From: Calditrichia bacterium | GTDB lineage: Bacteria; Calditrichota; Calditrichia; RBG-13-44-9; J075 | NCBI GenBank assembly: GCA_020635015.1 | Contig: JACKAP010000001.1 | Location: forward strand, 719,189 to 783,188 | DNA length: 64,000 bases | Direction of reading: 5' to 3' | Shown: positions 1-9,033 of the stretch, one piece after another | Numbering within the stretch: position 1 is the stretch's first letter | Layout of the letters: every line of letters starts with the position of its first letter | Program-made: the position numbers and the translations under genes | The notes under the pieces: generated by a model | The model's database searches: none | Seen by the model: only the letters and a program-made list of their open reading frames with translations | What the model was told of the DNA's origin: nothing

Positions 1-752
1 ATGATTCCAGCGGAGGGGATTCCGCCAGCCTTTCCTCTCGCCGTAATGCGGAAGGCCTATATCATTCCCCTCTCAATAAAGAAGTTCAGGCACACCTGCT
101 CAATGTCGTGCATGATATTCTGGCGAATTACAAAGTAGATGGTATTCACCTCGATTATATCCGATTTCCCGGTATCGGGTACGACTATCAACCGGATGCC
201 CGAAAAGCGTTTCGGGAAAAATATCTGCTGGATCCACTGGATTTTCAGAAGGACCCGGATGCTTTCGTATCTAATTTCGGGATCAACGGATATGAGTTGT
301 TTTATTCTCGCTGGGCCCAGTTCCTGCGCGACGGCCTGTCGGAGTTTGTCGAAACTCTGGCTTATCAGGTACATTATGATTATCCCCGGGTAGTTATTTC
401 CGCCGCAGTGAAACCGGATCTGACCCAGGCCCATTGGGAATTTTATCAGGAATGGGACCGCTGGCTGGCCCGGGGATGGTTGGATTGGGCGATCCCGATG
501 AACTATACCGCCGATCCGGCACTGTTCCGCAAACGGACCGAGCGAATGCTGGCCGGCTGCGATCCCTCGCGGCTGCTGATGGGAATCTCATTGTATAATC
601 AGTCTCCGGAAGCTGCCCTGCAAAAAATATTGGCGATTGAAAACGACCCAATCGTTGGCTATGTTTTATTCTCATATGATCAATTTTTGCAGGACCCGGA
701 CCTGCAACGAAAATATTTGCAATTTTTACCAACGGTGGAGGCCGAAAAATGA
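1..752 (+). CDS. Glycosyl hydrolase-like family 10 (GHL10/DUF187) protein, C-terminal part
   Basis: The reading frame is open from base 3, so the gene begins outside the window and only its last ~249 codons are present. The motif VDGIHLDYIRFP (bases ~140-175) is characteristic of the GHL10 (formerly DUF187) barrel family, in which the paired acidic residues after the beta strand are presumed catalytic. Aromatic-rich stretches around LDWAIPMNYT and LLMGISLYNQ fit the later strands of a TIM barrel. Family members are exported proteins thought to act on glycans; the substrate cannot be read from this fragment and the signal peptide is outside the window. Its TGA stop overlaps the ATG of hutU (ATGA), so the two are probably translationally coupled, an odd pairing. 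Confidence 0.85.
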   Translation, partial: DSSGGDSASLSSRRNAEGLYHSPLNKEVQAHLLNVVHDILANYKVDGIHLDYIRFPGIGYDYQPDARKAFREKYLLDPLDFQKDPDAFVSNFGINGYELFYSRWAQFLRDGLSEFVETLAYQVHYDYPRVVISAAVKPDLTQAHWEFYQEWDRWLARGWLDWAIPMNYTADPALFRKRTERMLAGCDPSRLLMGISLYNQSPEAALQKILAIENDPIVGYVLFSYDQFLQDPDLQRKYLQFLPTVEAEK

Positions 753-2398
753 AGCGTGAAATTCGAGCACCTCGAGGAAATCAATTGTCCTGCAAGGGAT
801 GGCACCAGGAAGCCGCCCTGCGAATGCTGATGAACAATCTGGATCCGGAGGTCGCCGAAGCCCCGGATGAATTGGTGGTCTACGGCGGATCGGGAAAAGC
901 CGCCCGCAACTGGGAGGCGTTTGATGCGATCGTTGCCGCGCTGCGCACTCTGGAGAATGATGAGACATTGCTGGTGCAAAGCGGAAAGCCGGTGGGGATT
1001 TTCCAAACCCATCCCTATGCCCCGCGGGTGCTGATCGCCAATTCCAACCTCGTCGGTCGCTGGGCCAACTGGGAGACCTTTCGCGAATTGGAAAAAAAAG
1101 GGTTGATCATGTTCGGTCAGATGACCGCTGGCAGTTGGATCTATATCGGCACCCAGGGGATTTTGCAGGGCACTTACGAGACCTTTGCCGAGATTGCCCG
1201 GAAACGGTTTGGCGGTGATCTGGCCGGTACTCTGGCCCTCACCGCCGGTTTGGGCGGCATGGGCGGTGCCCAGCCTTTGTCGGTGACCATGAACAACGGG
1301 GTGGTGATCACCGTGGAGATTGACGCCCACCGGATCCAGCGCCGCCTGGAAACCCGCTACCTGGACCGGCAGGCCAATGATCTGGAAGAGGCGCTGCGGA
1401 TGGCCAATCAGGCCAAAGCAGAGCGGCGGCCGCTGTCGATCGGCCTGCTGGGCAATGCCGCCGACATTTTCCCGGAGATGGTCAAGCGCAATATCATTCC
1501 CGATATTGTTACCGATCAGACCTCTGCCCATGACGAATTGAACGGCTATGTGCCCAACGGCTTGGCCTACCAGGAGGCCCTCGATTTACGCCAGCGCGAT
1601 CCCGACCAGTATATCGCCCGGTCGATGAAGGCGATGGCGCAGCATTGCCAGGCGATGCTCGATATGCAACGGAGGGGCGCAGAGACGTTCGATTACGGGA
1701 ACAATCTGCGCGGCCAGGCATTGAAGGCAGGCGTGGCCAATGCCTTCGATTATCCCGGTTTTGTGCCCGCCTATATCCGGCCGTTGTTCTGCGTGGGTAA
1801 AGGACCGTTCCGCTGGGCAGCACTTTCCGGCGATCCAGAGGATATCTACCGTACCGACGAACTGGTAAAGACCCTCTTCCCGGAAGACCGGGCGCTGATT
1901 CGTTGGATCGATATGGCGCAGCAGCAGGTCGCCTTCCAGGGACTGCCCTCGCGGATCTGCTGGCTGGGCTATGGCGAACGCGCCCGGCTTGGCCTGGCGA
2001 TGAATGAACTGGTCAAGAAAGGCGAACTGAAAGCACCGGTGGTGATCGGCCGCGATCATCTCGACTGCGGCTCAGTCGCCTCGCCCAACCGGGAGACCGA
2101 AGCGATGCGCGACGGCAGTGACGCCATTGCCGACTGGCCGTTGCTAAACGGAATGCTCAATGTGGCCTCCGGCGCCTCCTGGGTCTCGATGCACCACGGC
2201 GGCGGGGTGGGAATCGGCTACTCCCAGCATTCCGGAGTCGTGATGGTGGCCGACGGCACTGACGAGACTGCCCGGCGGATTAGCCGGGTGCTTACCAACG
2301 ACCCCGGCACCGGGGTGATGCGCCATGTGGATGCCGGCTATCCGGAGGCGATCGCCTGTGCGAAGGAAAAAGGCGTTAAGATACCGATGATGAAGTAA
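749..2398 (+). CDS. hutU: Urocanate hydratase (EC 4.2.1.49)
   Basis: This 549-residue protein matches urocanase over its usual length (~550). It converts urocanate to 4-imidazolone-5-propionate in the second step of histidine degradation, using tightly bound NAD+ as electrophile. Visible signatures include YGGSGKAARN near residue 45, the glycine-rich TAGLGGMGGAQP (NAD-binding region), VTDQTSAHDELNGY, and DHLDCGSVASPNRETE in the C-terminal third, where the family's conserved Cys region lies. The ATG overlaps the upstream stop (ATGA) and has GGAGG about 8 bases before it. No hutH, hutI, hutG or hutC is present nearby, so the rest of the pathway must be elsewhere or upstream of the window. Confidence 0.97.
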   Translation: MKREIRAPRGNQLSCKGWHQEAALRMLMNNLDPEVAEAPDELVVYGGSGKAARNWEAFDAIVAALRTLENDETLLVQSGKPVGIFQTHPYAPRVLIANSNLVGRWANWETFRELEKKGLIMFGQMTAGSWIYIGTQGILQGTYETFAEIARKRFGGDLAGTLALTAGLGGMGGAQPLSVTMNNGVVITVEIDAHRIQRRLETRYLDRQANDLEEALRMANQAKAERRPLSIGLLGNAADIFPEMVKRNIIPDIVTDQTSAHDELNGYVPNGLAYQEALDLRQRDPDQYIARSMKAMAQHCQAMLDMQRRGAETFDYGNNLRGQALKAGVANAFDYPGFVPAYIRPLFCVGKGPFRWAALSGDPEDIYRTDELVKTLFPEDRALIRWIDMAQQQVAFQGLPSRICWLGYGERARLGLAMNELVKKGELKAPVVIGRDHLDCGSVASPNRETEAMRDGSDAIADWPLLNGMLNVASGASWVSMHHGGGVGIGYSQHSGVVMVADGTDETARRISRVLTNDPGTGVMRHVDAGYPEAIACAKEKGVKIPMMK

Positions 2399-2413
2399 AT
2401 TGATCGAACCATT

Positions 2414-3475
2414 ATGAAAATTGCCATGCTGCTTTCCGGCGGTGTCGACAGCTCGGTGGCCATGCGGCTGCTGCAGGAAAAGGGCCACGACATCACCGCA
2501 TTTTACCTGAAAATCTGGCTGCAGGAGGAATTTTCCTTTCTGGGGGATTGTCCCTGGGAAGAAGACCTTTCCTACGTGCGTGCGGTGTGTGAACAAACCG
2601 GCATCCCCCTGGAGGTGGTGCCGATGCAGTCGGAATACTGGGACTCGGTGATTAAATACACCATCGAAGAGATTGAAGCCGGGCGTACGCCCAACCCGGA
2701 TATGTTGTGCAACAATTGGGTCAAATTCGGCCAGTTCCTCGACAAGATCGATCCGGCATTTGAGAAAGTCGCCTCCGGACATTACGCCCGGGTGCGGGAG
2801 GTAAACGGGAAATTCCTGCTGGAGCGGACGCCGGACCCGGTAAAAGATCAGACTTATTTCCTTGCTTATCTTTCCCAACAGCAACTCTCCCGGGCGCTGT
2901 TCCCCCTGGGCGATTATGCCAAAGCGCAGGTACGGGAATTGGCGCGGCAGTTCAACTTACCCACTCAGAACCGCCGCGACAGCCAGGGCCTGTGTTTCCT
3001 GGGACAGATCAAGTTCTCCGACTTTGTTAAGGAACACCTCGGCGTTCGCAAAGGTGATATTGTCAATATTGACACCGGCGATAAATTGGGGGAGCACAAC
3101 GGATATTATTATTACACCATCGGCCAGCGGCAGGGGCTGGGGCTTTCCGGCGGACCCTGGTATGTGGTCGAGAAAGATATTCCTAACAACCGCATTTATA
3201 TTTCGCTGCGTCAGAATATGGGGGACAAGTACCGCGATACCTTCCGGGTGGGAAATTTCAATTGGATTGCCGGGGAGCGTCCTACTAAAACCGATCTGCA
3301 GGTAAAGATCCGCCACGGCGCGGTGATCTACCGCTGCCAGGTGCGCTTCGACGACGATGATCATGCCTCGGTGACCCTGGAGCGACCGGATCGTCCCGGC
3401 ATCGCCCCAGGGCAATTTGCGGTTTTTTACGATGAGCAGGTTTGCCTGGGAGGTGGGGTTATCCTGGAGCAGTGA
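2414..3475 (+). CDS. mnmA: tRNA-specific 2-thiouridylase MnmA
   Basis: This 353-residue protein is the PP-loop ATPase that thiolates U34 of tRNA-Lys/Glu/Gln in the cytoplasm. The PP-loop SGGVDSS is at residues 8-14. The family's two active-site cysteines appear as Cys99 (PDMLCNN) and Cys194 (GLCFLG). The GHYARV and KDQTYFLAYLSQ motifs and the C-terminal beta-barrel region are also present. The segment GDCPWEEDLSYVRAV resembles the organellar/cyanobacterial-type MnmA subgroup. It follows hutU after 15 bases and may be cotranscribed; no strong Shine-Dalgarno is visible. It converges with the next gene across only 43 bases. Confidence 0.96.
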   Translation: MKIAMLLSGGVDSSVAMRLLQEKGHDITAFYLKIWLQEEFSFLGDCPWEEDLSYVRAVCEQTGIPLEVVPMQSEYWDSVIKYTIEEIEAGRTPNPDMLCNNWVKFGQFLDKIDPAFEKVASGHYARVREVNGKFLLERTPDPVKDQTYFLAYLSQQQLSRALFPLGDYAKAQVRELARQFNLPTQNRRDSQGLCFLGQIKFSDFVKEHLGVRKGDIVNIDTGDKLGEHNGYYYYTIGQRQGLGLSGGPWYVVEKDIPNNRIYISLRQNMGDKYRDTFRVGNFNWIAGERPTKTDLQVKIRHGAVIYRCQVRFDDDDHASVTLERPDRPGIAPGQFAVFYDEQVCLGGGVILEQ

Positions 3476-3518
3476 GAAATCTGTTCGCGCTAGAACTTCT
3501 CAAATAACATTATAACCA

Positions 3519-4646
3519 TCAATACAACCCCACCCGCTCCTGCACCTTGCGAAGATAATCCCGGGTTTCATAATAAGGCAGATTATAGAGCAGGTGAGCA
3601 TAAAGCCGGTCCGGAGGCATGGCATTGATCTGCGGAATGACGGCGTTGACCTGCCGCCGACCGCCAAAGGCCCGGGCCACGTTGTTCGGGCCGGTGTTGT
3701 AGCCGGCAGTGATCAGGTAGCGGCGATTCTGCAGATCCAGCACCCCGGCGAAATGGTAATGCTTCAGTTTGTGCAAATAGGCAATCCCCAACTCGATATT
3801 CTTCTCCGGATCGAACAGGATTGCCGGCGAGGGCTCGCCGCGGCCGCCCAGAAATTCGTAGGCTTCTTTGCCACCGGAGTAGGGCACCAGTTGCATTAGC
3901 CCGTAAGCGTGGCCCATCCGTCCCCCGGCGCGGCGGAAGGTGGAGATGGCCTTGGGGTTGAACGCCGATTCGGTATGAATGATCGCCATGATCAGTTTGG
4001 GGTCGACCTCATATTTTTGCGCAAATCTTTGCACCGCCGGCCAAACTGCCTGGGCCCGGTTGCGCAGATGATTCTGGCGGAAAGGAATGTTGACGGTCAT
4101 CTGTTGATATTGCCGTCCGTCCGGAGCGGTGTAATTTTGCCTCCGGATATGATCCGGCGGAATCTGCCGTCCATCCTGGCCATACTGCAGTTGGTTATCC
4201 AGAATCGGCGGCTGGTTATCGGCCGCCCGCTCCCGGAGCAGTTGATTTAATATGCTGAGCGCCTGCTGCTGGAGCAGGGCCGGATCGCTGCCGGGATCTC
4301 CCAATACCTCGATGGTCAGGTTGCCGTTCTCGAAATCGGCCTGGAAACGGCTGTCTTTGTTCTCGCCATAACCCACCCAGTTTTTGACATCAGAAAAACG
4401 CACTTCCTGCCACTTTCGCTTTACCGCCGCCACATGGGCTTGCCAGGCTGCGGATTCACGATCGACCATATCCTGCCAGCGCGCCCGCTCCTCCCGGCGC
4501 TGCTGCTCCCAGGCCTTTTTTTCACGCTGACGCTGCTGCTCCCAACGGGCCCGTTCCCGCTCCCGCTGCTTTTGCCAGTTTTCAGTCTGGGCGAAGAGGG
4601 AAGATAGTCCCAAAAGCATTGTTAAAAGGATCGGAAAAATTTTCAT
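3519..4646 (-). CDS. Exported MltC-like lytic transglycosylase (DUF3393 plus SLT domain)
   Basis: The 375-residue protein has a signal peptide (residues 1-19, ending SLFAQ). A very Arg/Glu/Gln-rich helical region (21-80) is built from RERARWEQQ-type repeats and is probably coiled coil. A DUF3393-like domain (~82-190, KNWVGYGENKDSRFQADF) and a C-terminal SLT domain (200-375) follow. The likely catalytic glutamate is Glu226 in IIHTESAFNP; YGLMQLVP and AGYNTGPNN are the other SLT signatures. The family cleaves the glycan strands of peptidoglycan to 1,6-anhydro-muropeptides. E. coli MltC is a lipoprotein, but no lipobox Cys is seen here, so the protein is probably periplasmic. The ATG has CAGGAT about 8 bases upstream. 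Confidence 0.9.
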   Translation of the reverse strand: MKIFPILLTMLLGLSSLFAQTENWQKQRERERARWEQQRQREKKAWEQQRREERARWQDMVDRESAAWQAHVAAVKRKWQEVRFSDVKNWVGYGENKDSRFQADFENGNLTIEVLGDPGSDPALLQQQALSILNQLLRERAADNQPPILDNQLQYGQDGRQIPPDHIRRQNYTAPDGRQYQQMTVNIPFRQNHLRNRAQAVWPAVQRFAQKYEVDPKLIMAIIHTESAFNPKAISTFRRAGGRMGHAYGLMQLVPYSGGKEAYEFLGGRGEPSPAILFDPEKNIELGIAYLHKLKHYHFAGVLDLQNRRYLITAGYNTGPNNVARAFGGRRQVNAVIPQINAMPPDRLYAHLLYNLPYYETRDYLRKVQERVGLY

Positions 4647-4683
4647 CGTGATATCCTGATCGCTTAAAGCCTAAATTGGAGTT

Positions 4684-4800
4684 GTCATTGCGAGGCGTTT
4701 TTTGCCGAAGCAATCTCTCGCGGGGTGCACCTATCTGCAGTTACGTTGGGAGCGATCCGCTGGAGATTGCCGCGCCGCCCAAAACGCGGCTCGCAATGAC
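4684..4800. repeat. ~117 bp repeat element with inverted ends, copy 1
   Basis: The element begins GTCATTGCGAG and ends CTCGCAATGAC, an exact inverted match. Its interior (GCAATCTC, GTTACGTTGGGAGCG, GGAGATTGCC) matches copies at 38924-39039 and 58180-58296, which lie in the opposite orientation. No coding capacity is seen. It resembles the short non-autonomous or REP-like intergenic elements common in several phyla. Confidence 0.85.
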
Positions 4801-4904
4801 GTCACCTGTATACGAATCACATTGATAAATCACATCTGTGCTGATGATCATGTCGTCGGTTGTTCTCCGTTCACCCATTATGCGTTTCTTTCTCCGTGCT
4901 GCAA

Positions 4905-5020
4905 TCGCTCAAAACTTTGTTTTTTTAGCAAAATTTTCTGGTAAATGTATTCCAATGAGCATTTACCGCTGAGCATTAAGCATTTACCATTTGGGTGCGG
5001 CCGCAGGCCGCGCCAAGACC
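4905..5020. repeat. Partial copy of the AT-rich GAGCATTTACC repeat
   Basis: It contains an A/T-rich TTTTGTTTTTTTAGCAAAA-like stretch followed by repeated GAGCATTTACC words and a GCGGCC-GGCCGC core, ending in CGCCAAGA. The same order occurs at 41820-41995, so this looks like one arm of that longer element. Together with the 117 bp element it accounts for most of the 414-base gap between two minus-strand genes. Confidence 0.65.
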
Positions 5021-5060
5021 TCTGTGGCTCTGTGGCTAAAAAATCAACTTCCAGCAACCC

Positions 5061-6125
5061 TCATCCCATCCGCCGGCTGATCTCGTAGTGGTTGACGATC
5101 ACGTGGCTGAGATAGGTGGTCGATTGCTCAATGGCGGGTATTTTGCCGTAGTCGCTGTAGGGATCATCTGCTTCTGCGGTGCTGCCCAGCCCGGCGTTGT
5201 AGGCGATCGCCGCAGCGAGAATGTTACCGTGACGGGCGCGCAGGGCCTCCGCCATCATCCGCACCATCCCATCGACCGGCTTTTTATAAGTGAACCGCTC
5301 ATCAAAATTTAAGATAAATTCCAGATCGCGGTTATCAAAAATATTGCGCCCTTCCACGTTGGCTTGCAGGTAAAGCTTGAAATCGTCCCGAGCCTGGCGG
5401 CGTTTTTCATGGAAAGATTCGTAGGTTTCGAGGTAATCCAGGTAGTTGCCGGCTGCCTCACGGTATTGATCGGCGTTACCGGAACGGATGATCTGCAGGG
5501 TCTCTTCCAGGGTGAACCGTTTTGCCGGGCGGTCGTTGCGGCGATAGCTGCGCTGTTCATCGCGCAGTTGGTAATACTCTGCAACTTTACCGGCTAAATG
5601 GTATTGCCGGTAAGGAGGCTGCCCGTGATCGGGGCGCCGGCCGGCGCAGAGCATATTATAAGCCTCGGCGGTGGGCTGGATAAACTGGCAGATCCCCACC
5701 GCCAGGGAACTGGAAACCGCGAATTCATAGAAATAAGATTCCTTCATCATCTGGGCCATGACCCATATCGGATCGACCGGGTAGATGCGGCGTTGTTCCT
5801 GCACCGAGCGCAGCAGCCAGTAGGTAATGTTGTAGACCCGCTTTTCCAGATCAACTTCCCCGAAGCGCCGATGCCAGACCGGCATCGGCTTATCCCGGTA
5901 ATGCGCCTCCAGGAAATCCAGAATGGCCCGGGTAAGCCGTTTGCGGAAATAATTTTCACTGAGATCGGCCGGCGGTACATAGCTGCGGGGAATGATAATC
6001 CGCACGGCATCATCGGTCGCAGCATTCCCGTGCAGCTCCTGAGCGGCGAGCTGCCGGAGGTCCATCCAGGAAAGCGCCACAACGCCGCCCAGGCTCTTCA
6101 GAAAAAAACGCCGGTTTGTGGTCAT
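5061..6125 (-). CDS. Tat-exported lytic transglycosylase-like protein
   Basis: I place the start at the ATG at 6125, which has AGGAA about 9 bases upstream, rather than at a TTG at 6152; this gives 354 residues. The N-terminus MTTNRRFFLKSLGGVVALSW is a twin-arginine (Tat) signal (RRFFLK), so the protein is probably exported folded. An SLT-like fold is suggested by MAQMMKESYFYEF (candidate catalytic Glu129), LAVGICQFIQPTA and the C-terminal AIAYNAGLGS, which match the E, GLMQ and AYNAG motifs in order. A ~130-residue charged helical insertion separates the last two motifs. Tat export is unusual for this class. Function is inferred from motifs only. Confidence 0.75.
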   Translation of the reverse strand: MTTNRRFFLKSLGGVVALSWMDLRQLAAQELHGNAATDDAVRIIIPRSYVPPADLSENYFRKRLTRAILDFLEAHYRDKPMPVWHRRFGEVDLEKRVYNITYWLLRSVQEQRRIYPVDPIWVMAQMMKESYFYEFAVSSSLAVGICQFIQPTAEAYNMLCAGRRPDHGQPPYRQYHLAGKVAEYYQLRDEQRSYRRNDRPAKRFTLEETLQIIRSGNADQYREAAGNYLDYLETYESFHEKRRQARDDFKLYLQANVEGRNIFDNRDLEFILNFDERFTYKKPVDGMVRMMAEALRARHGNILAAAIAYNAGLGSTAEADDPYSDYGKIPAIEQSTTYLSHVIVNHYEISRRMG

Positions 6126-6209
6126 GGGTTGATTCCTGCTATCATAAGTCAACTAAAAAAAGAATGATAGCAATAATGGGAATTTTTTCTCGGAAATCAA
6201 GCCCTATCC

Positions 6210-7001
6210 TTAATCGCCGTCGATGATCCCGCCGATCCGGCCCAGCACCGAGCCCTCCCCCTGGCGTTTGCCGCCGACGGAAGGGGCGTGCTGCAGCACC
6301 CGGTCGGCCAGGCGGGAGAAGGGCAGGCTCTGCAGGAACACCGTGCCGGTGCCGCGCAGGGTGGCCAGGAAGAGACCTTCCCCGCCGAAGAACATCGATT
6401 TTAATCCTCCGGCCCGTTCGATATTATAGTCGATGCCCGGAGAGAAAGCGACGATGCAGCCGGTATCCACCCGAATGACATCATTGTTGAGTTCTTTTTT
6501 GATTACCGTGCCCCCGGCGTGAATGAAGGCCATGCCGTCGCCGCGCAGCCGCTGCAAGATGAAACCCTCGCCGCCGAAAAAGCCGGTGCCCAGCCGCTTG
6601 GTGAAGGCGATGCTGACCTCGGTGCCTAAAGCCGCGCAGAGAAAAGCGTCTTTCTGGCAGATTAGTTCGTGGTGAATCTTGCTCATGTCGACCGGGATGA
6701 TCTTGCCGGGATAGGGAGCAGCAAAAGCTACCCGCCGTTTTCCGCTGCCACCGGTGTGGGTGAAGTGGGTCATGAAGATCGATTCGCCGGTGAGCATGCG
6801 TTTGCCCACGTTCAGCAGCTTGTTGAACACGCCTTCGTTGGCAGTGGAACCGTCGCCCATGCGGGTTTCGAAGGTAATGCCATCCTCCATCCAGTTCATG
6901 GCGCCGGCTTCGGCGATCACAGATTCCTCGGGATCGAGTTCGACTTCGACCACCTGCATATCATCGCCGTAAATTTCATAATCGACTTCGTGGCATTGCA
7001 T
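6210..7001 (-). CDS. AIM24 family protein (TIGR00266/DUF124)
   Basis: The 263-residue protein shows the glycine-rich beta-prism pattern of the AIM24/TIGR00266 family: VIAEAGAMNWMEDGI, GTGFFGGEGFILQRLRGDG and MFFGGEGLFLATLRGTGTVFLQSLPFSRLADR. Bacterial members are soluble and of unknown biochemical role. The yeast namesake affects mitochondrial membrane organisation, which does not transfer directly. AAGGAG lies 7 bases before the ATG. It is the last gene after the ABC permeases but is separated from them by 317 bases of hairpin-rich DNA, so it is probably a separate transcript. Confidence 0.93.
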   Translation of the reverse strand: MQCHEVDYEIYGDDMQVVEVELDPEESVIAEAGAMNWMEDGITFETRMGDGSTANEGVFNKLLNVGKRMLTGESIFMTHFTHTGGSGKRRVAFAAPYPGKIIPVDMSKIHHELICQKDAFLCAALGTEVSIAFTKRLGTGFFGGEGFILQRLRGDGMAFIHAGGTVIKKELNNDVIRVDTGCIVAFSPGIDYNIERAGGLKSMFFGGEGLFLATLRGTGTVFLQSLPFSRLADRVLQHAPSVGGKRQGEGSVLGRIGGIIDGD

Positions 7002-7172
7002 GCATCTTCTCCTTTTTAGGTGTAGGTTGAGATTCGTGTCTACTTTCTCCGTCTCGTCGACAGGATTTACCGGATTTATCGAGATCAGGTTTCCGGTTGC
7101 GGAAAAAATATAGGGGGAGATAGCAGGTTGGGCAAGTTCTTTTCGAGGAGATGACGGAAATGTCGGTTTGGT

Positions 7173-7287
7173 GCCACGCTTCGCGTGGCGCCCGGTCTTT
7201 CGACGCTCTGCGTCGAGAGCGCACGGATTTGATGCTTGCTGACGTGACGCAGAGCGTCACTCAGCGCATTCGACGCGGAGCGTCGAA
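7173..7287. repeat. Cluster of four short hairpins with ACGC-NNN-GCGT cores
   Basis: Four near-perfect hairpins lie at 7173-7189, 7200-7216, 7244-7260 and 7269-7287. Each has the core ACGC(3 nt)GCGT, but the outer stem bases differ (GCC/GGC, TCG/CGA, GTG/CAC, TTCG/CGAA) and stay complementary. Two more members lie at 29718-29738 and 29746-29762. They fill much of the 317-base gap upstream of the AIM24-family gene. No gene is seen here. Confidence 0.8.
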
Positions 7288-7318
7288 CGAGAACTCCGCT
7301 CTCCGCCCTCCGCGTCTT

Positions 7319-8788
7319 TCACCGCACATCATAGCGCAAAAATCCCACAAACGCTCCGGCAAACGCCAGCACCGTAAACAGCACCAGCAGGACAAGGTCC
7401 GGCATGACCCTTCCGAGGGAGCGGGAGAGTAGGTAATCCGGAGGGGTAAAGCGAGGCACTTCGCTGAGATCCAGGCTTTGGGCATCGACACCTCCGGTCG
7501 ATATGTTGATGCCGCTCTCGCTGCTGATGCTGATGCGCATGCCGCTGTGGCCGCCGCTCTCCTTACGCTTCATATCCAGAAAATCGTTGAAGATGGTGCG
7601 GTAGGCCTGCATGGCATCTTCATACCGGGTCTTGAGGTCGATATCATTTCCGGCCAGTTGCATAGCCGCCAACTGGTAGGCGGAGGCCGGGGAAAAACGC
7701 GCAAGGATGAAAGCCAGCTGCTCCTGTATGGCGCGGCGATTACGAAAATCTTCCTGAAGTTTCCGTCCGTATTCACTGATGTCCTGCTGCAGCTTCTTGC
7801 GCTCGGCGTCTTCCTCCTCCAGCCAGGCCCACATATTGGCATCTTCGTAGGCCTCCCGTTCTTCCGCAGACATTCCGGCGGTGACGGCGTTTCGTTCCTG
7901 ATAACGCTGGCTCATGGCCTCGCTGTGCTGATCCCAGCGCTCCTGGCTGTAGCCGGCCAGCTTGCTGTCGATTTCGGCGATACCGGGCACCGGAACCAGC
8001 TGACCGGCCAGCATGGCCCCGGCGCGAGGGATGATCAGCACCAGAGTAACCCATCCTACCAGCAGAAGCAAAAATGCGACGGAGGAGCTGCGAGTGCGTG
8101 CGGAAACCAGCAGACCGAGTGCCAGAAAAAAGGTGAAAAAGAGCAGGGAAAATCCGATCAGCAGGAAGATCCTGAGCCAATGATCCGCGGTCAGCGGGAT
8201 GCGGTAAAGCAGCACCAGCAGCAGTGCCAGCAGAATTGGAATCAGCAGCGGGATGACCATGCCCAGCCAGGAACCGATTAATTTACCCAAAATATAACGC
8301 ACCCGGGGCACCGGATTGGCAAAGGTCAGCTTTAAGGTGCCCTGTTCCCGTTCCCCATTGATGGCATCGTAGGTGAAGAGTATGGCCAGCAGCGACAGAG
8401 CGATCTGCACCACAAAGCTGAAATCGATAAAACGGAAAATTGCGAAAATCGGATCTTCCGAATAATTGCTCCGGCGCAGTTTGATCTCTTCCCATTCACT
8501 GATCGCGGAAAATCGCCCGATGTCGTAGTGCACCCCGGATACAAAGATCTGCATTGGGTCCGGCTGGCGGTACACCCGGGTATGCAGGGCCGACCAGGAA
8601 GAAGATTCGGCCATTTCCTGATCGTTGAGCTGGCGCGCGGTTTCGTATTGTGTCATAGAAGCGCGGTATTCCTGGATGCCGATGAAGACACTCAGCAGAA
8701 TCAGCACCGCACAGGTGCCAAATGTCCCGACAAATTTGGGACTGGCGATGATGGATTTAAGTTCTTTCTGGATTAGTAGAGATAGCAT
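7319..8788 (-). CDS. ABC-2 type transporter permease (copy B)
   Basis: The 489-residue membrane protein has TM1 at residues ~21-40, a ~90-residue extracytoplasmic loop, then a membrane cluster (~130-255). This cluster includes the ABC-2 signature DAINGEREQGTLKLTFANPV. A second large soluble, charged loop (~270-450) and a final TM (~460-485) follow. It is clearly paralogous to the next permease upstream (shared start, INGE-EQGTL motif and C-terminal AGAFVGFLRYDVR). AGGAG stands 5 bases before the ATG. With the ATPase and sister permease it forms an exporter-type ABC system; the substrate is unknown. The 245-base spacer before it holds a tandem repeat array. Confidence 0.9.
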   Translation of the reverse strand: MLSLLIQKELKSIIASPKFVGTFGTCAVLILLSVFIGIQEYRASMTQYETARQLNDQEMAESSSWSALHTRVYRQPDPMQIFVSGVHYDIGRFSAISEWEEIKLRRSNYSEDPIFAIFRFIDFSFVVQIALSLLAILFTYDAINGEREQGTLKLTFANPVPRVRYILGKLIGSWLGMVIPLLIPILLALLLVLLYRIPLTADHWLRIFLLIGFSLLFFTFFLALGLLVSARTRSSSVAFLLLLVGWVTLVLIIPRAGAMLAGQLVPVPGIAEIDSKLAGYSQERWDQHSEAMSQRYQERNAVTAGMSAEEREAYEDANMWAWLEEEDAERKKLQQDISEYGRKLQEDFRNRRAIQEQLAFILARFSPASAYQLAAMQLAGNDIDLKTRYEDAMQAYRTIFNDFLDMKRKESGGHSGMRISISSESGINISTGGVDAQSLDLSEVPRFTPPDYLLSRSLGRVMPDLVLLVLFTVLAFAGAFVGFLRYDVR

Positions 8789-8799
8789 GATTGCTCCTG

Positions 8800-8978
8800 T
8801 TCGCTTTGCTCACGATATTTGCTCACTACGTTCGCGATATTTGCTCGCTGTCGCTCACGATGTTTGCTCGCTGTCGCTCACGATGTTTGCTCACTACGTT
8901 CGCGATGTTTGCTCGCTGCCGCTCACGATGTTTGCTCACTACGTTCGCGATATTTGTTCGCTTCGCTCATGATATTGA
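8800..8978. repeat. Tandem array of degenerate 22-23 bp units
   Basis: About eight units of the form GCTCRCTNNSNTCRCGATRTTT are arranged head to tail, alternating GCTCACTACGTTCGC and GCTCGCTGTCGCTC variants. The array abuts the Shine-Dalgarno of the downstream permease and sits inside the ABC gene set. The same family recurs at 12951-13082. Units are contiguous and have no unique spacers, so this is not a CRISPR array. Confidence 0.85.
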
Positions 8979-9033
8979 CTTTAGTACACATTATCTTTTA
9001 TCTTTGCCCTTTGCCCTTTGCCCTTTGCCCCAT

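Noticed and set aside
8800..8978. CRISPR array
   Set aside because: Units are contiguous and degenerate, have no unique spacers, and no cas gene is present.
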